From a virus: a DNA stretch of 38,104 bases. The translations under genes were made by a program, and so were the position numbers. The DNA lies in the IMG/VR virus record IMGVR_UViG_3300027736_000105, positions 1-38,104 of that record; one strand, written 5' to 3'. Numbering within the stretch: position 1 is the first letter of the stretch; every line of letters starts with the position of its first letter. The notes beneath the pieces were generated by a model. That model was given only the letters and a program-made list of their open reading frames with translations, had not been told where the DNA came from and ran no database searches. Below are positions 6,702-13,117 of the stretch, piece after piece.

Positions 6702-7437
6702 TTGCAACTTTCAATTTTGATTTGCGAATGTCTTCCAACAATGGAGCAACAACCTCAGTGGCAAAGTTGTTTGTAAATTCTTCACTGCCCACATGCGGAA
6801 GACTGATTTCCACATCAATGTGTACAGTAAACCCCATCTTGGTAGCACGGTCACAGAACAAATAGTCCTCGCCCACATACTGGCCATCGACAATCTCAAA
6901 GTCAAACACAGCGGCCAACTTCTCGTTCTTGCCTTTGTTCTCGTACATCCACTCAGGATGCGCTTCAATCATCTTCTCAATGACGTGGCGCTGGATCATC
7001 ATAAACCCTGTGCCAACCCGCTTAACACGCATCAACGCACCATCAAACTCCAAGTCGCCGTTCTCGTCCCAGTACAGGTCAGCAAAGAACTTCTTGTCGC
7101 GTGCGCGGCGAGGATAAGCCCCAGCAGTGATGTCTTTGTTGCCACTTTGAGCCATCAAGCGCAGAACTTGTTGAGGTTCAACAATTAGGTCAGCATCAAT
7201 AAACAGCAGGTCTGTGGCATCGGTTTTCAAGAACTCATTGACCAAAGCATTACGCGCCATTGTGATGATGGAGCAGTTGGACATATCAGACAAGAAGACA
7301 GACACACCACACCGAGCAGCTTCGGGCATCAGTTGTGCCAACGCAAAAGCCGTCTTGATGTTGAGTTTGCCGTCATAGGCAGGGATAGCTATGAACAGCT
7401 TACGCCCCGCCAGACTTGCCTGTTTATGTTCAGCCAT
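6694..7437 (-). CDS. GT-A fold glycosyltransferase, 247 aa
   Basis: The N-terminal Rossmann-type strand KLFIAIPAYDG is followed by a helix, a VSVFLSDMS strand, and a metal-binding DXD motif (DLLFIDADLI, residues about 81-83). Further on, GAYPRRARDKKF, GTGFMMIQRHVIEKM and YVGEDYLFCDRA match the acceptor side of phage GT2-like transferases. These enzymes transfer sugars from nucleotide donors. In a virion cluster the acceptor could be a virion protein, DNA or host surface glycan. It overlaps the following gene by 8 bp. The fold assignment is strong; the substrate is unknown. Confidence 0.85.
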   Translation of the reverse strand: MAEHKQASLAGRKLFIAIPAYDGKLNIKTAFALAQLMPEAARCGVSVFLSDMSNCSIITMARNALVNEFLKTDATDLLFIDADLIVEPQQVLRLMAQSGNKDITAGAYPRRARDKKFFADLYWDENGDLEFDGALMRVKRVGTGFMMIQRHVIEKMIEAHPEWMYENKGKNEKLAAVFDFEIVDGQYVGEDYLFCDRATKMGFTVHIDVEISLPHVGSEEFTNNFATEVVAPLLEDIRKSKLKVANG

Positions 7438-7936
7438 AGTAAATATTGCACGCAGTTACGTTGGACATATACGCGTATATACCATTTACGGCCAATACGC
7501 CATCGTCGGCAATGACGGGAGAGTTGTTGAACAAGTCCGTAGCGGCTGTGTCATAACTCAAAAGCCATTTGCTTGAATACACCATAGCTGGCGATCCGGT
7601 AATAGTTCCTGAGTTAATGTCTGTAATCGTAAAGGTGCTTGAGTTAGTAACTGTTACCACATAGTTTCCGTTTGTAGCAGTACCGCCTGTTCCAGCGGCA
7701 AAATCAATACCAATCACATCACCTGTTGTAAAGCCGTGCGCAGATTGAGTAACCGTTACGGTGGTTCCAGAGCGACCATAAGTGGCGGTAGTTATAGGCG
7801 CAGTTGTCGTATCAAACAAGGCAACAAAACCTGCGGTAGCGGAACCTGTAAATGAAATGCCTTTAATGCGATTTCGCCCAAGAACCAAAAAACCACTACC
7901 GTTTAAATGCGCTTGTTTTACATTGGTCTGATTCAT
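7430..7936 (-). CDS. Thr/Gly-rich virion protein, 168 aa
   Basis: ATG 7936 is chosen because GGAG lies 7 nt upstream. An N-terminal block (GSGFLVLGRNRIKGISFTGS) with FVALFDTTTAP is followed by VTVTQSAHGFTTGDVIGIDF and NGNYVVTVTNSSTFTITD. The latter resembles the HGF-x-TGD beta modules found in phage tail and decoration proteins. It lies just after the intrinsic terminator at 7946-7971, so its transcription depends on read-through or an unseen promoter. A virion surface or tail component is inferred. Confidence 0.75.
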   Translation of the reverse strand: MNQTNVKQAHLNGSGFLVLGRNRIKGISFTGSATAGFVALFDTTTAPITTATYGRSGTTVTVTQSAHGFTTGDVIGIDFAAGTGGTATNGNYVVTVTNSSTFTITDINSGTITGSPAMVYSSKWLLSYDTAATDLFNNSPVIADDGVLAVNGIYAYMSNVTACNIYYG

Positions 7937-7945
7937 AATCAATCT

Positions 7946-7971
7946 CCTTTTAAAAGGGGGCCTAAGCCCCC
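7946..7971 (-). terminator. intrinsic terminator after the 175-aa virion gene
   Basis: On the minus strand a 6-bp GC stem (GGGGGC/GCCCCC, 7956-7971) with a 4-nt loop is followed by TTTTAAAAGG. It lies directly downstream of the stop of the gene at 7980-8507. Confidence 0.75.
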
Positions 7972-7979
7972 AAGATCAA

Positions 7980-8507
7980 TTAAGCAGAAACTGGTGACTG
8001 CGTGCCATCAGAGTTAGCAACTGCGTACACAACTGTGTACTGCACAGTACCAGCAGTCACTGTTGCAACTGTAGGTGACAAAACTGCTTGGATAGTTACG
8101 TCTGTAGCACCAACACCCGCACCGTTAGGTGAAGCGGTAGTAGCAGCGCCACACCAGTTAGCCAGCTTAGATGCTGCGTTGGTGTTAGCCAAACGACCTT
8201 GTGAAGTAATGTCAGAAGAAGCCCAGTACAAGTTAGTTGTACCAGATGTTCCGACTACCACGTTAGCGGCGGTAGAACCAGTGAAAGCTACCAATGTATC
8301 AATAAAGATATTGACGATTTGTGAACCAGCAGGAATGGTAAACAACGTAGTTGTTGTACCTGATGCAACAGTAGAACCTGTGTAGTCAACTTTTTTAGTT
8401 TGGCTAACAGTGGTAGCACCAGTGTTTTGAATAGTGCCAGCAGTAGTACCAGTTGTGTTTTTAACAGTGCCCAACAACCAAGGGCCAAGGTGTGTTGCAA
8501 ATCCCAT
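7980..8507 (-). CDS. Thr/Ala-rich virion protein, 175 aa
   Basis: ATG 8507 has GGAGA seven bases upstream. The protein is Thr/Ser/Ala/Gly-rich with regular hydrophobic strands (TLFTIPAGSQIVNIFIDTLV, VQYTVVYAV) and one Cys. It looks like a jelly-roll or immunoglobulin-like surface protein, but no family is recognised. It has its own strong leftward promoter (8595-8622), a hairpin in the 5' leader and its own terminator. That arrangement suggests a separately and abundantly expressed virion protein such as a decoration protein; this is inference. Confidence 0.75.
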   Translation of the reverse strand: MGFATHLGPWLLGTVKNTTGTTAGTIQNTGATTVSQTKKVDYTGSTVASGTTTTLFTIPAGSQIVNIFIDTLVAFTGSTAANVVVGTSGTTNLYWASSDITSQGRLANTNAASKLANWCGAATTASPNGAGVGATDVTIQAVLSPTVATVTAGTVQYTVVYAVANSDGTQSPVSA

Positions 8508-8528
8508 GTTCAATTCTCCATGCGTTGT

Positions 8529-8573
8529 GGCGTATCAATCTGCATGAGGTCAGCCGAGCCTGTTTGATACGCC
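8529..8573. repeat. 10-bp perfect inverted repeat in the leader between the virion gene and the HNH gene
   Basis: The arms are GGCGTATCAA (8529-8538) and TTGATACGCC (8564-8573), separated by 25 bases. In the leftward mRNA this forms a stem in the 5' leader of the virion gene 7980-8507. In the other direction it lies 50 bases upstream of the HNH start. A leader-stabilising hairpin or a regulator-binding dyad are both possible. Confidence 0.8.
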
Positions 8574-8594
8574 GATGAGTCTCGGGGTAGCTGC

Positions 8595-8622
8595 AATATA
8601 CACGATCTATGTAGAATGTCAA
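8595..8622 (-). promoter_or_regulatory. strong leftward sigma-70 type promoter
   Basis: Read on the minus strand, a perfect -35 TTGACA (8617-8622) and a -10 TATATT (8595-8600) are separated by 16 bases. It would start RNA near 8588, giving an 80-nt leader before ATG 8507. It abuts the oppositely oriented HNH start at 8624. Confidence 0.7.
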
Positions 8623-8623
8623 T

Positions 8624-8989
8624 ATGCCGTACAAAGACCCAATTAAAAGGAAAGAAAAGCAACAGGAGTATTCCAAAAAATACTATGCCGACAATACGCA
8701 AAAAGTAAAAGCCGCTACCAAAAAAACAGATGATAATTTTAAGCAGCAGTGGAAAGACTTTAAAGCCACCCTGTCATGCCTTGAGTGCGGGGTCTACCAT
8801 CCGGCGGTTTTAGATTTTCACCACATAGACCCTGAAATGAAGAACGCCAGTGTACATAAACTTGTACAAGCTAAAAGTTATAGAAAAGCACTAGAAGAAA
8901 TACAGCAGTGCATAGTGTTGTGTTCAAACTGCCATAGGGTTCACCACTACAACGAACGCCATACAGAAAAAGCTGTGCATGAAAAATGA
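8624..8989 (+). CDS. HNH endonuclease, small free-standing type, 121 aa
   Basis: After a basic helical N-terminus (MPYKDPIKRKEKQQEYSKKY), the HNH core reads CLECG (Cys52, Cys55), VLDFHHIDP (His66, His67, Asp69) and CIVLCSNCHRVHHYN (Cys100, Cys103, His104). This is a beta-beta-alpha metal nuclease in a treble-clef zinc scaffold. It is the only rightward gene in the leftward structural arm, which is typical of a mobile homing-type endonuclease. The ribosome binding site is weak. Its start almost touches the leftward promoter of the neighbouring virion gene, so the two transcripts probably interfere. Confidence 0.88.
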   Translation: MPYKDPIKRKEKQQEYSKKYYADNTQKVKAATKKTDDNFKQQWKDFKATLSCLECGVYHPAVLDFHHIDPEMKNASVHKLVQAKSYRKALEEIQQCIVLCSNCHRVHHYNERHTEKAVHEK

Positions 8990-8992
8990 ATC

Positions 8993-9015
8993 AAAAATGG
9001 GGGCCGAAGCCCCCA
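8993..9015 (-). terminator. intrinsic terminator with TTCG loop
   Basis: On the minus strand a 7-bp stem TGGGGGC/GCCCCCA closes a TTCG tetraloop (8998-9015) and is followed by TTTTTGATT. It ends the transcript of the acidic repeat gene at 9022-9423. The hairpin could also act on the rightward HNH transcript, though no T-run follows on that strand. Confidence 0.85.
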
Positions 9016-9021
9016 CTGAGA

Positions 9022-9423
9022 TTACTCTTCAATACGTGTAATAACAAAATGAGTCACATTGTCTGACTGCGCTTCAGCTTCGTCTTCTGACTCTTCGTCT
9101 TCGACGTACTCAATCCAGTCGTCAGACTCTTCATCGTAGACGTACCAAACATCCGCTTCTTCGTCGAGCCAATACCAAGCATCTGTCTCTTCGTCATAAA
9201 CGTACTCTTCGTCTTCGTCCTCGCCAAACTCAACACCTTCGTCGTCAAACTGATTGTCAATGAACTCGTCGGTAACGTCGTAGTCAACAGCCCAGCCATA
9301 CGCTTGTTGAAACTCGATGAACTCTTGAATGATTTGTGCTTTCTCAAAGTCGCTGGTCTCAATGGTCACGACTTCGTCTTCCATAAAAGCATACTCGCCA
9401 ATTTTAATTTCTACTCTGTACAT
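9022..9423 (-). CDS. highly acidic Trp/Tyr repeat protein, 133 aa
   Basis: The N-terminal 55 residues form a mixed domain (MYRVEIKIGEYAFMEDEVV, KAQIIQEFIEFQQAYGWAV). The C-terminal part is very acidic and contains three to four imperfect repeats of about 10-11 residues with the pattern Y-x-DEE-x-D-x-W (YVYDEETDAWY, WLDEEADVWY, VYDEESDDWIE, YVEDEESED). The gene has AGGAG before its ATG, a candidate promoter (9466-9494) and its own terminator. The negative charge could mimic DNA or bind a basic partner, but no family is recognised. Confidence 0.75.
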   Translation of the reverse strand: MYRVEIKIGEYAFMEDEVVTIETSDFEKAQIIQEFIEFQQAYGWAVDYDVTDEFIDNQFDDEGVEFGEDEDEEYVYDEETDAWYWLDEEADVWYVYDEESDDWIEYVEDEESEDEAEAQSDNVTHFVITRIEE

Positions 9424-9465
9424 GAAAAACTCCTTTAATTTGGTGCAGCCCCATGCCGCAAAACA

Positions 9466-9494
9466 ATCCTACGGAGCTTCTATGACTGTTGCAA
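9466..9494 (-). promoter_or_regulatory. candidate leftward promoter for the acidic repeat gene
   Basis: On the minus strand, -35 TTGCAA (9489-9494) and -10 TAGGAT (9466-9471) are separated by 17 bases. It lies between the capsid terminator and the acidic gene, where a new promoter is needed. Confidence 0.45.
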
Positions 9495-9501
9495 GGCTAA
9501 T

Positions 9502-9526
9502 AAAAAAGGGCCCCTTTTGGGGGCCC
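9502..9526 (-). terminator. strong intrinsic terminator after the major capsid gene
   Basis: On the minus strand a 7-bp stem GGGCCCC/GGGGCCC (9508-9514 with 9520-9526) is followed by a run of six T residues (9502-9507). It sits about 27 bp beyond the capsid stop at 9553. Confidence 0.85.
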
Positions 9527-9552
9527 CCATCTGGTTATTTAAAACCAAATTA

Positions 9553-10464
9553 TCAGGTCGTACCGGGGGAACCAAAAGCTCCCAATGGATCAGACCAGCC
9601 AAATGAGTAACGCTCACGAGCCTTGTAACGTACGTTACCAGTATCGAAGTCGCCGTCCATTTTGTTTTCCAAAGGCATACGCTCAAAATGCTTCAAGCCG
9701 TTGGGAACGTCGGTCATCAAGAACCAGCCGTTAGCGTCTGTCAAGAAGTGATTGACAGTGTAGCCTTCGGGGATTGAGCCGTTGTTTTTCAACGCGTTGA
9801 TATCGTTGTCGGTAGTGCCAACGCGGAGGTTGGTTTCCAACAGGCGGGTAGCAACGAACATCAGAGCAGGAGGAATAACCAACTTGCGTGGCTTGGCTGC
9901 AATCAACAAGCCGCGCTCATCTGTCCAAGCTGCGATTTGAATAACTGCATTTTCCAATGAAGTTTCGTTCAAGTCAGCGTTGGTAGTTGGGCGATTGCTG
10001 TTGGTGCCGCCAGAAACCAAGGGGTGGGCTGTGCTGAACAAAGCAACACCGTCGCCACCGAGGTAGCTAGATGAGAAGCCGTTGTTCAAAACAGAAGCTG
10101 CCTTGACTTGCTTGGTGTAGGACATAGCACGGGCCAAAGCTTTGGTGTAGCGAGCAGACAAGCTGTCGTACAAGTTATCTTCAATCGCCTCTTCGGTGAT
10201 TGAGAAACCCAAGGCAATGGTTTCGTGGTTGTAGCGTGCTGTGAACGCTTCTTGCGCATTGTCATAAGCAATGGCAGAACCTTCGTTCTTGACGGGAGCA
10301 GCGGAGAAACCAGCAAGCTTGGTCTCTTCTTCGAAGCTACGCTCTGATTTCTCAGTGTCATAGATTTCTTTGTGCTCTTCGCCGTAGCGTGCGTACTCCA
10401 TACCAAACAATGCGTTCAGACCGGGGAGCAACTCTTTAAGTAGCTGTGCGCGTGAAATAGCCAT
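9553..10464 (-). CDS. major capsid protein, 303 aa
   Basis: The sequence starts MAISRAQLLKELLPGLNALF followed by GMEYARYGEEHKEIY. The body has a helix-rich segment (FSITEEAIEDNLYDSLSARY), a VALFSTAHPLVSGG loop, and a C-terminal beta domain with PRKLVIPPALMFVATRLLET and KARERYSFGWSDPLGAFGSP. These blocks match HK97-fold major capsid proteins of the SU10/pelagiphage-like group from memory. Position after the scaffold and two accessory head genes, strong AGGAG, and a strong terminator directly behind it all fit the most abundant virion protein. Confidence 0.88.
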   Translation of the reverse strand: MAISRAQLLKELLPGLNALFGMEYARYGEEHKEIYDTEKSERSFEEETKLAGFSAAPVKNEGSAIAYDNAQEAFTARYNHETIALGFSITEEAIEDNLYDSLSARYTKALARAMSYTKQVKAASVLNNGFSSSYLGGDGVALFSTAHPLVSGGTNSNRPTTNADLNETSLENAVIQIAAWTDERGLLIAAKPRKLVIPPALMFVATRLLETNLRVGTTDNDINALKNNGSIPEGYTVNHFLTDANGWFLMTDVPNGLKHFERMPLENKMDGDFDTGNVRYKARERYSFGWSDPLGAFGSPGTT

Positions 10465-10475
10465 TTATGTGCTCC

Positions 10476-11090
10476 TTAAATACCAGTGGTATCAGTGTAC
10501 TGGTGCAGGTTGAACTTAACCAAGAACTCGTAGTAAGTCGTAGCTGCAACACCGGGCAAGCCAGTAGCTGTATCAGGCACAACGTCAATTACGCGAATTG
10601 GCAACGTGTTGGTTGTATTGGCAGAAGAGCCGTCAATACCGTAGGCAGAGTCGCCAGTGGTAGTGGAGCCAGCACCTGCAACCAAAGCTACGTTAGAGCC
10701 AACAATCGTACGGTCATAAGCCGTAGGAGTGGTGGAAGAAGCAACAGTGGCAACAACTTTGAAGATTGCATTGGGATCATCCACAACATAACCAAAGGCC
10801 ATGTTTGTAGAAGTTGACAATGCGGCGGGATAGTACTGACCTTGAACGGTTTGGCCATTCGAGTTCACATACTGGCAACCAACCAGAACGCCAACGCTAT
10901 CGCCAGTGGCAGTAGCAGTTTTGGCAATCAAGTAGCCGCTGGTGTTCACCTGTACGGTGTCACCGTTGAGAATTGCGGTCGCGTAAGCTGGCGCAATGGG
11001 GATTTGACGGATCGCTCCGGCGTATGGCAGACCATCCAAACGGTTTAATGGTTTGAAGCCGTACGTCTTATCAATGGTGGGATAGCCCAT
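10476..11090 (-). CDS. accessory head protein (decoration or stabilisation), 204 aa
   Basis: Beginning MGYPTIDKTYGFKPLNRLDG, the protein is Thr/Ala/Gly-rich with many short strands (GDTVQVNTSGYLIAKTATAT, GDSVGVLVGCQYVN) and ends with YYEFLVKFNLHQYTDTTGI. It lies immediately upstream of the capsid gene in the transcript, with its own AGGAG. Position and composition resemble head decoration or stabilisation proteins. No catalytic signature is present. Confidence 0.75.
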   Translation of the reverse strand: MGYPTIDKTYGFKPLNRLDGLPYAGAIRQIPIAPAYATAILNGDTVQVNTSGYLIAKTATATGDSVGVLVGCQYVNSNGQTVQGQYYPAALSTSTNMAFGYVVDDPNAIFKVVATVASSTTPTAYDRTIVGSNVALVAGAGSTTTGDSAYGIDGSSANTTNTLPIRVIDVVPDTATGLPGVAATTYYEFLVKFNLHQYTDTTGI

Positions 11091-11101
11091 TAAAGACTCC
11101 T

Positions 11102-11551
11102 TTATTTAGAACCTGTACCAAATCCGCTTCCACGACTGGTTGAAGACTTTCGATCAGCAAACAGAGGCATACGCGGGTCGTTATTTCTCATGAAGTGGTT
11201 GTCCACTGAATCCATCTGGTTCTGCGCTTGCGTGTCGTAGTACTCTTTCATGGCCATGAGTTTTTCGGTTTGGATTTTGCAAAGCATCAATCCACCAATT
11301 TCCACATTACCATTTGCACTACCTTCAAGCATCAGTTCTGGATGGTCTGCTGCCTTCACTGGAACCCAGCCGTCCCGCATCTTGCTAGACACATTGGTTG
11401 GCATTGTCTGTCCCAAGACATGAGTCGCTATGTAGCGATACTCCCATCCGGGTTCAGGGGTAGGATCGGGCAACGCACTCGATGGTTTATACACATATCG
11501 AGTTGATTTTTCGCGTGAAACATTGTCACGGGGGTTACGATTTTCAGCCAT
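11102..11551 (-). CDS. head-associated orphan, 149 aa
   Basis: The protein starts with a charged, disordered segment (MAENRNPRDNVSREKSTRYV). It has a central globular block with PGWEYRYIATHVLGQTMPTN, GWVPVKAADHPE and IGGLMLCKIQ, a helical LMAMKEYYDTQAQNQMDSVD stretch and a Ser/Gly-rich basic tail. The start overlaps the stop of the scaffold gene by 8 bp and has GGAG upstream. Conserved position between scaffold and capsid genes suggests a minor head or assembly role; the family is not recognised with certainty. Confidence 0.75.
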   Translation of the reverse strand: MAENRNPRDNVSREKSTRYVYKPSSALPDPTPEPGWEYRYIATHVLGQTMPTNVSSKMRDGWVPVKAADHPELMLEGSANGNVEIGGLMLCKIQTEKLMAMKEYYDTQAQNQMDSVDNHFMRNNDPRMPLFADRKSSTSRGSGFGTGSK

Positions 11552-12482
11552 TTTGATTCTCCAATTTTAAAACTTCAGCAACATATTTCTTAGGGTCAAG
11601 GTTGTACTTCTTAATTAACGCTGCTTGTGACGGCGTTAACTGTACCTTCCTTGTTCCTGTGGAACGTGTTGCCGGAGCAACCACTGAAGAAGGTCGCCGG
11701 GACTTTTCGCTAGTACCACCGAACATTTCGGGGAACGTAGACTTCACGCGAGCATCAATTTGCTCGAAATATTCATCACTGCGGGGATCAACCCCGTTTG
11801 ACACTAATTTTTGATGCAGCCCTAGTGCAAAGCTGGAAACTTCTTCAAACCCTTGTGCTCCGAACCACTGGTTTTTTGCCTGCCAGCGCAGGGTTTTTTC
11901 GTCGGGTTGCACCTGTTGGGATGCGGGTTGTTGAGGTTGTACAGCATATTCATCCACTTGTAAAGGGGCTGGACGAAAGTTTTGTACAGCCGCAACCTTC
12001 ATTTTTGCATCGGTCAGGGCTTCTTGCGCCGCAAGTATAGCATCCGTGTCAAACGCTTCTTGTGCTGCCTTGTAATCCCTTCGGGCTTTTTCCAACTCTC
12101 CGTCGGCAACAGTCTTGGCCATAGCACCATACTGTTCAGTGCCATTATTCACATATTGTTTGAGACGCTTGTTCTCTTCAACCATGTGCTGTGCAAGACG
12201 CTCAAGCTCTTGCTTTTCGCGGTAAAGAGCTTCTTTGGCCCTGCGCTCGTCATGCCGCGCATGGGTTAACTCTTTAATGCGTACCTTGACCTTATCGGAG
12301 TAGTTTTCGATTTCGTCGTCTGTAGGGTCTTCGACATTCTTGTCCAGCGGTCTACGACCACGGTCTTGTACAGGCGTGTCATCAACAATCTCAATTTCAA
12401 CTTCGTCTTCTTGTTGTGTTATTTCAACATTTTGATTTTTGTCGTCATCAAGTTCATCGGGAAACTTGTATTGGTCTGACAT
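11544..12482 (-). CDS. capsid scaffold protein, 312 aa
   Basis: The N-terminal 60 residues are very acidic (QQEDEVEIEIVDDTPVQDRG). Residues about 60-165 form long charged helices typical of a coiled coil (KEALYREKQELERLAQHMVE). A proline/glutamine-rich linker follows, and the C-terminus is basic and helical (VQLTPSQAALIKKYNLDPKK), which in scaffolds binds the capsid protein. No protease domain is visible. Location between portal and capsid genes is the usual place. Function is assembly of the procapsid. Confidence 0.82.
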   Translation of the reverse strand: MSDQYKFPDELDDDKNQNVEITQQEDEVEIEIVDDTPVQDRGRRPLDKNVEDPTDDEIENYSDKVKVRIKELTHARHDERRAKEALYREKQELERLAQHMVEENKRLKQYVNNGTEQYGAMAKTVADGELEKARRDYKAAQEAFDTDAILAAQEALTDAKMKVAAVQNFRPAPLQVDEYAVQPQQPASQQVQPDEKTLRWQAKNQWFGAQGFEEVSSFALGLHQKLVSNGVDPRSDEYFEQIDARVKSTFPEMFGGTSEKSRRPSSVVAPATRSTGTRKVQLTPSQAALIKKYNLDPKKYVAEVLKLENQNG

Positions 12483-12492
12483 CTCTACTCCT

Positions 12493-12930
12493 TTAAGCGC
12501 GGGTTAAACCGCGTGGGTCTTGCACAACAGCGTCCACTTGGTCATCGTTGATGAGCCGGAACTCTTTTCCAAAGATCTTGAACCGTGTACCAGAGTAGGT
12601 ACGTACAAGTACAAAATCACCTTCTTTGCACCATGCACCTGTGGGGAACTTGGTCTGATCTTTGTACGCATCAGGGCCAACTTTCATCACAAACAACACG
12701 GTGGTTGCGCTTTCTTCTTGTCGCATAGTGCTTGTGTCGCGTACAAGATCAAGCTCAGTACCATCAATCTTTTCGGAGACTGGGGGCACGGCACACAAGA
12801 TGCGCCAGCCCGAAGGCTCTGGCAACATGGTGGCTTTTTCTTCATCTGTCGCAGTTGCTGCGGGAGCGTCAACTGGTTGGATTGCTTCAGGTAGGGCGTA
12901 TTGCCCGGGTTCTAGAACAAGTTCACTCAT
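12493..12930 (-). CDS. GroES-like co-chaperonin, 145 aa
   Basis: ATG 12930 is preferred to the upstream in-frame frame opening because it overlaps the previous stop by 8 bp and begins MSELVLEPGQYALPEAI. The core reads EPSGWRILCAVPPVSEKIDG, TTVLFVMKVGPDAYKD, GAWCKEGDFVLVRTYSGTRF and RLINDDQVDAVVQ. This order of strands with a mobile loop and a GD-x-V-L segment is that of GroES/Cpn10. The 40-residue N-terminal extension is not typical of host GroES. It would cap host GroEL during folding of the capsid protein, as T4 gp31 does. It sits directly before the scaffold. Confidence 0.75.
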   Translation of the reverse strand: MSELVLEPGQYALPEAIQPVDAPAATATDEEKATMLPEPSGWRILCAVPPVSEKIDGTELDLVRDTSTMRQEESATTVLFVMKVGPDAYKDQTKFPTGAWCKEGDFVLVRTYSGTRFKIFGKEFRLINDDQVDAVVQDPRGLTRA

Positions 12931-13117
12931 CGGAATTCTCTGCTTTCTGTGCAAGGTCAAGTAAGTGGCGCTCTGCAAGGGCTAGACCCTGAATAATCCC
13001 GCAGAGTTTTTGGTACTCTTCAAAGTTGCGACATGCCCCACCAGCGCAGTCATCTGCATAGTTGTTCATGTCGAGGCGTAATTTGTCGCGCAATACGCGT
13101 GCGAATTCTTGAATCAT
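12923..13117 (-). CDS. small conserved orphan of the head module, 64 aa
   Basis: A 64-residue mainly helical protein (MIQEFARVLRDKLRLDMNNY, EYQKLCGIIQGLALAERHLL) with a DDCAGGACRNF loop carrying two cysteines. It has an ATGA overlap with the portal stop and an 8-bp overlap with the GroES-like gene. From memory similar short proteins sit after portal genes in aquatic podoviruses. Function unknown. Confidence 0.75.
   Translation of the reverse strand: MIQEFARVLRDKLRLDMNNYADDCAGGACRNFEEYQKLCGIIQGLALAERHLLDLAQKAENSDE

Noticed and set aside
8571-8612. A GCCGATGAGTC stretch resembling the hammerhead ribozyme core, and a GGGGTAGCTG stretch resembling a tRNA D-arm
   Set aside because: The hammerhead core needs CTGATGA plus a GAAA strand and the correct stems; none were found. 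The tRNA-like part has no acceptor stem, anticodon arm or T-loop nearby.
8529-8989. Possible IscB/HEARO-type element: a structured RNA upstream of an HNH gene
   Set aside because: The HNH protein is only 121 residues and lacks the arginine-rich bridge, RuvC or PLMP parts of IscB/IshB proteins. The upstream structure is only one stem.
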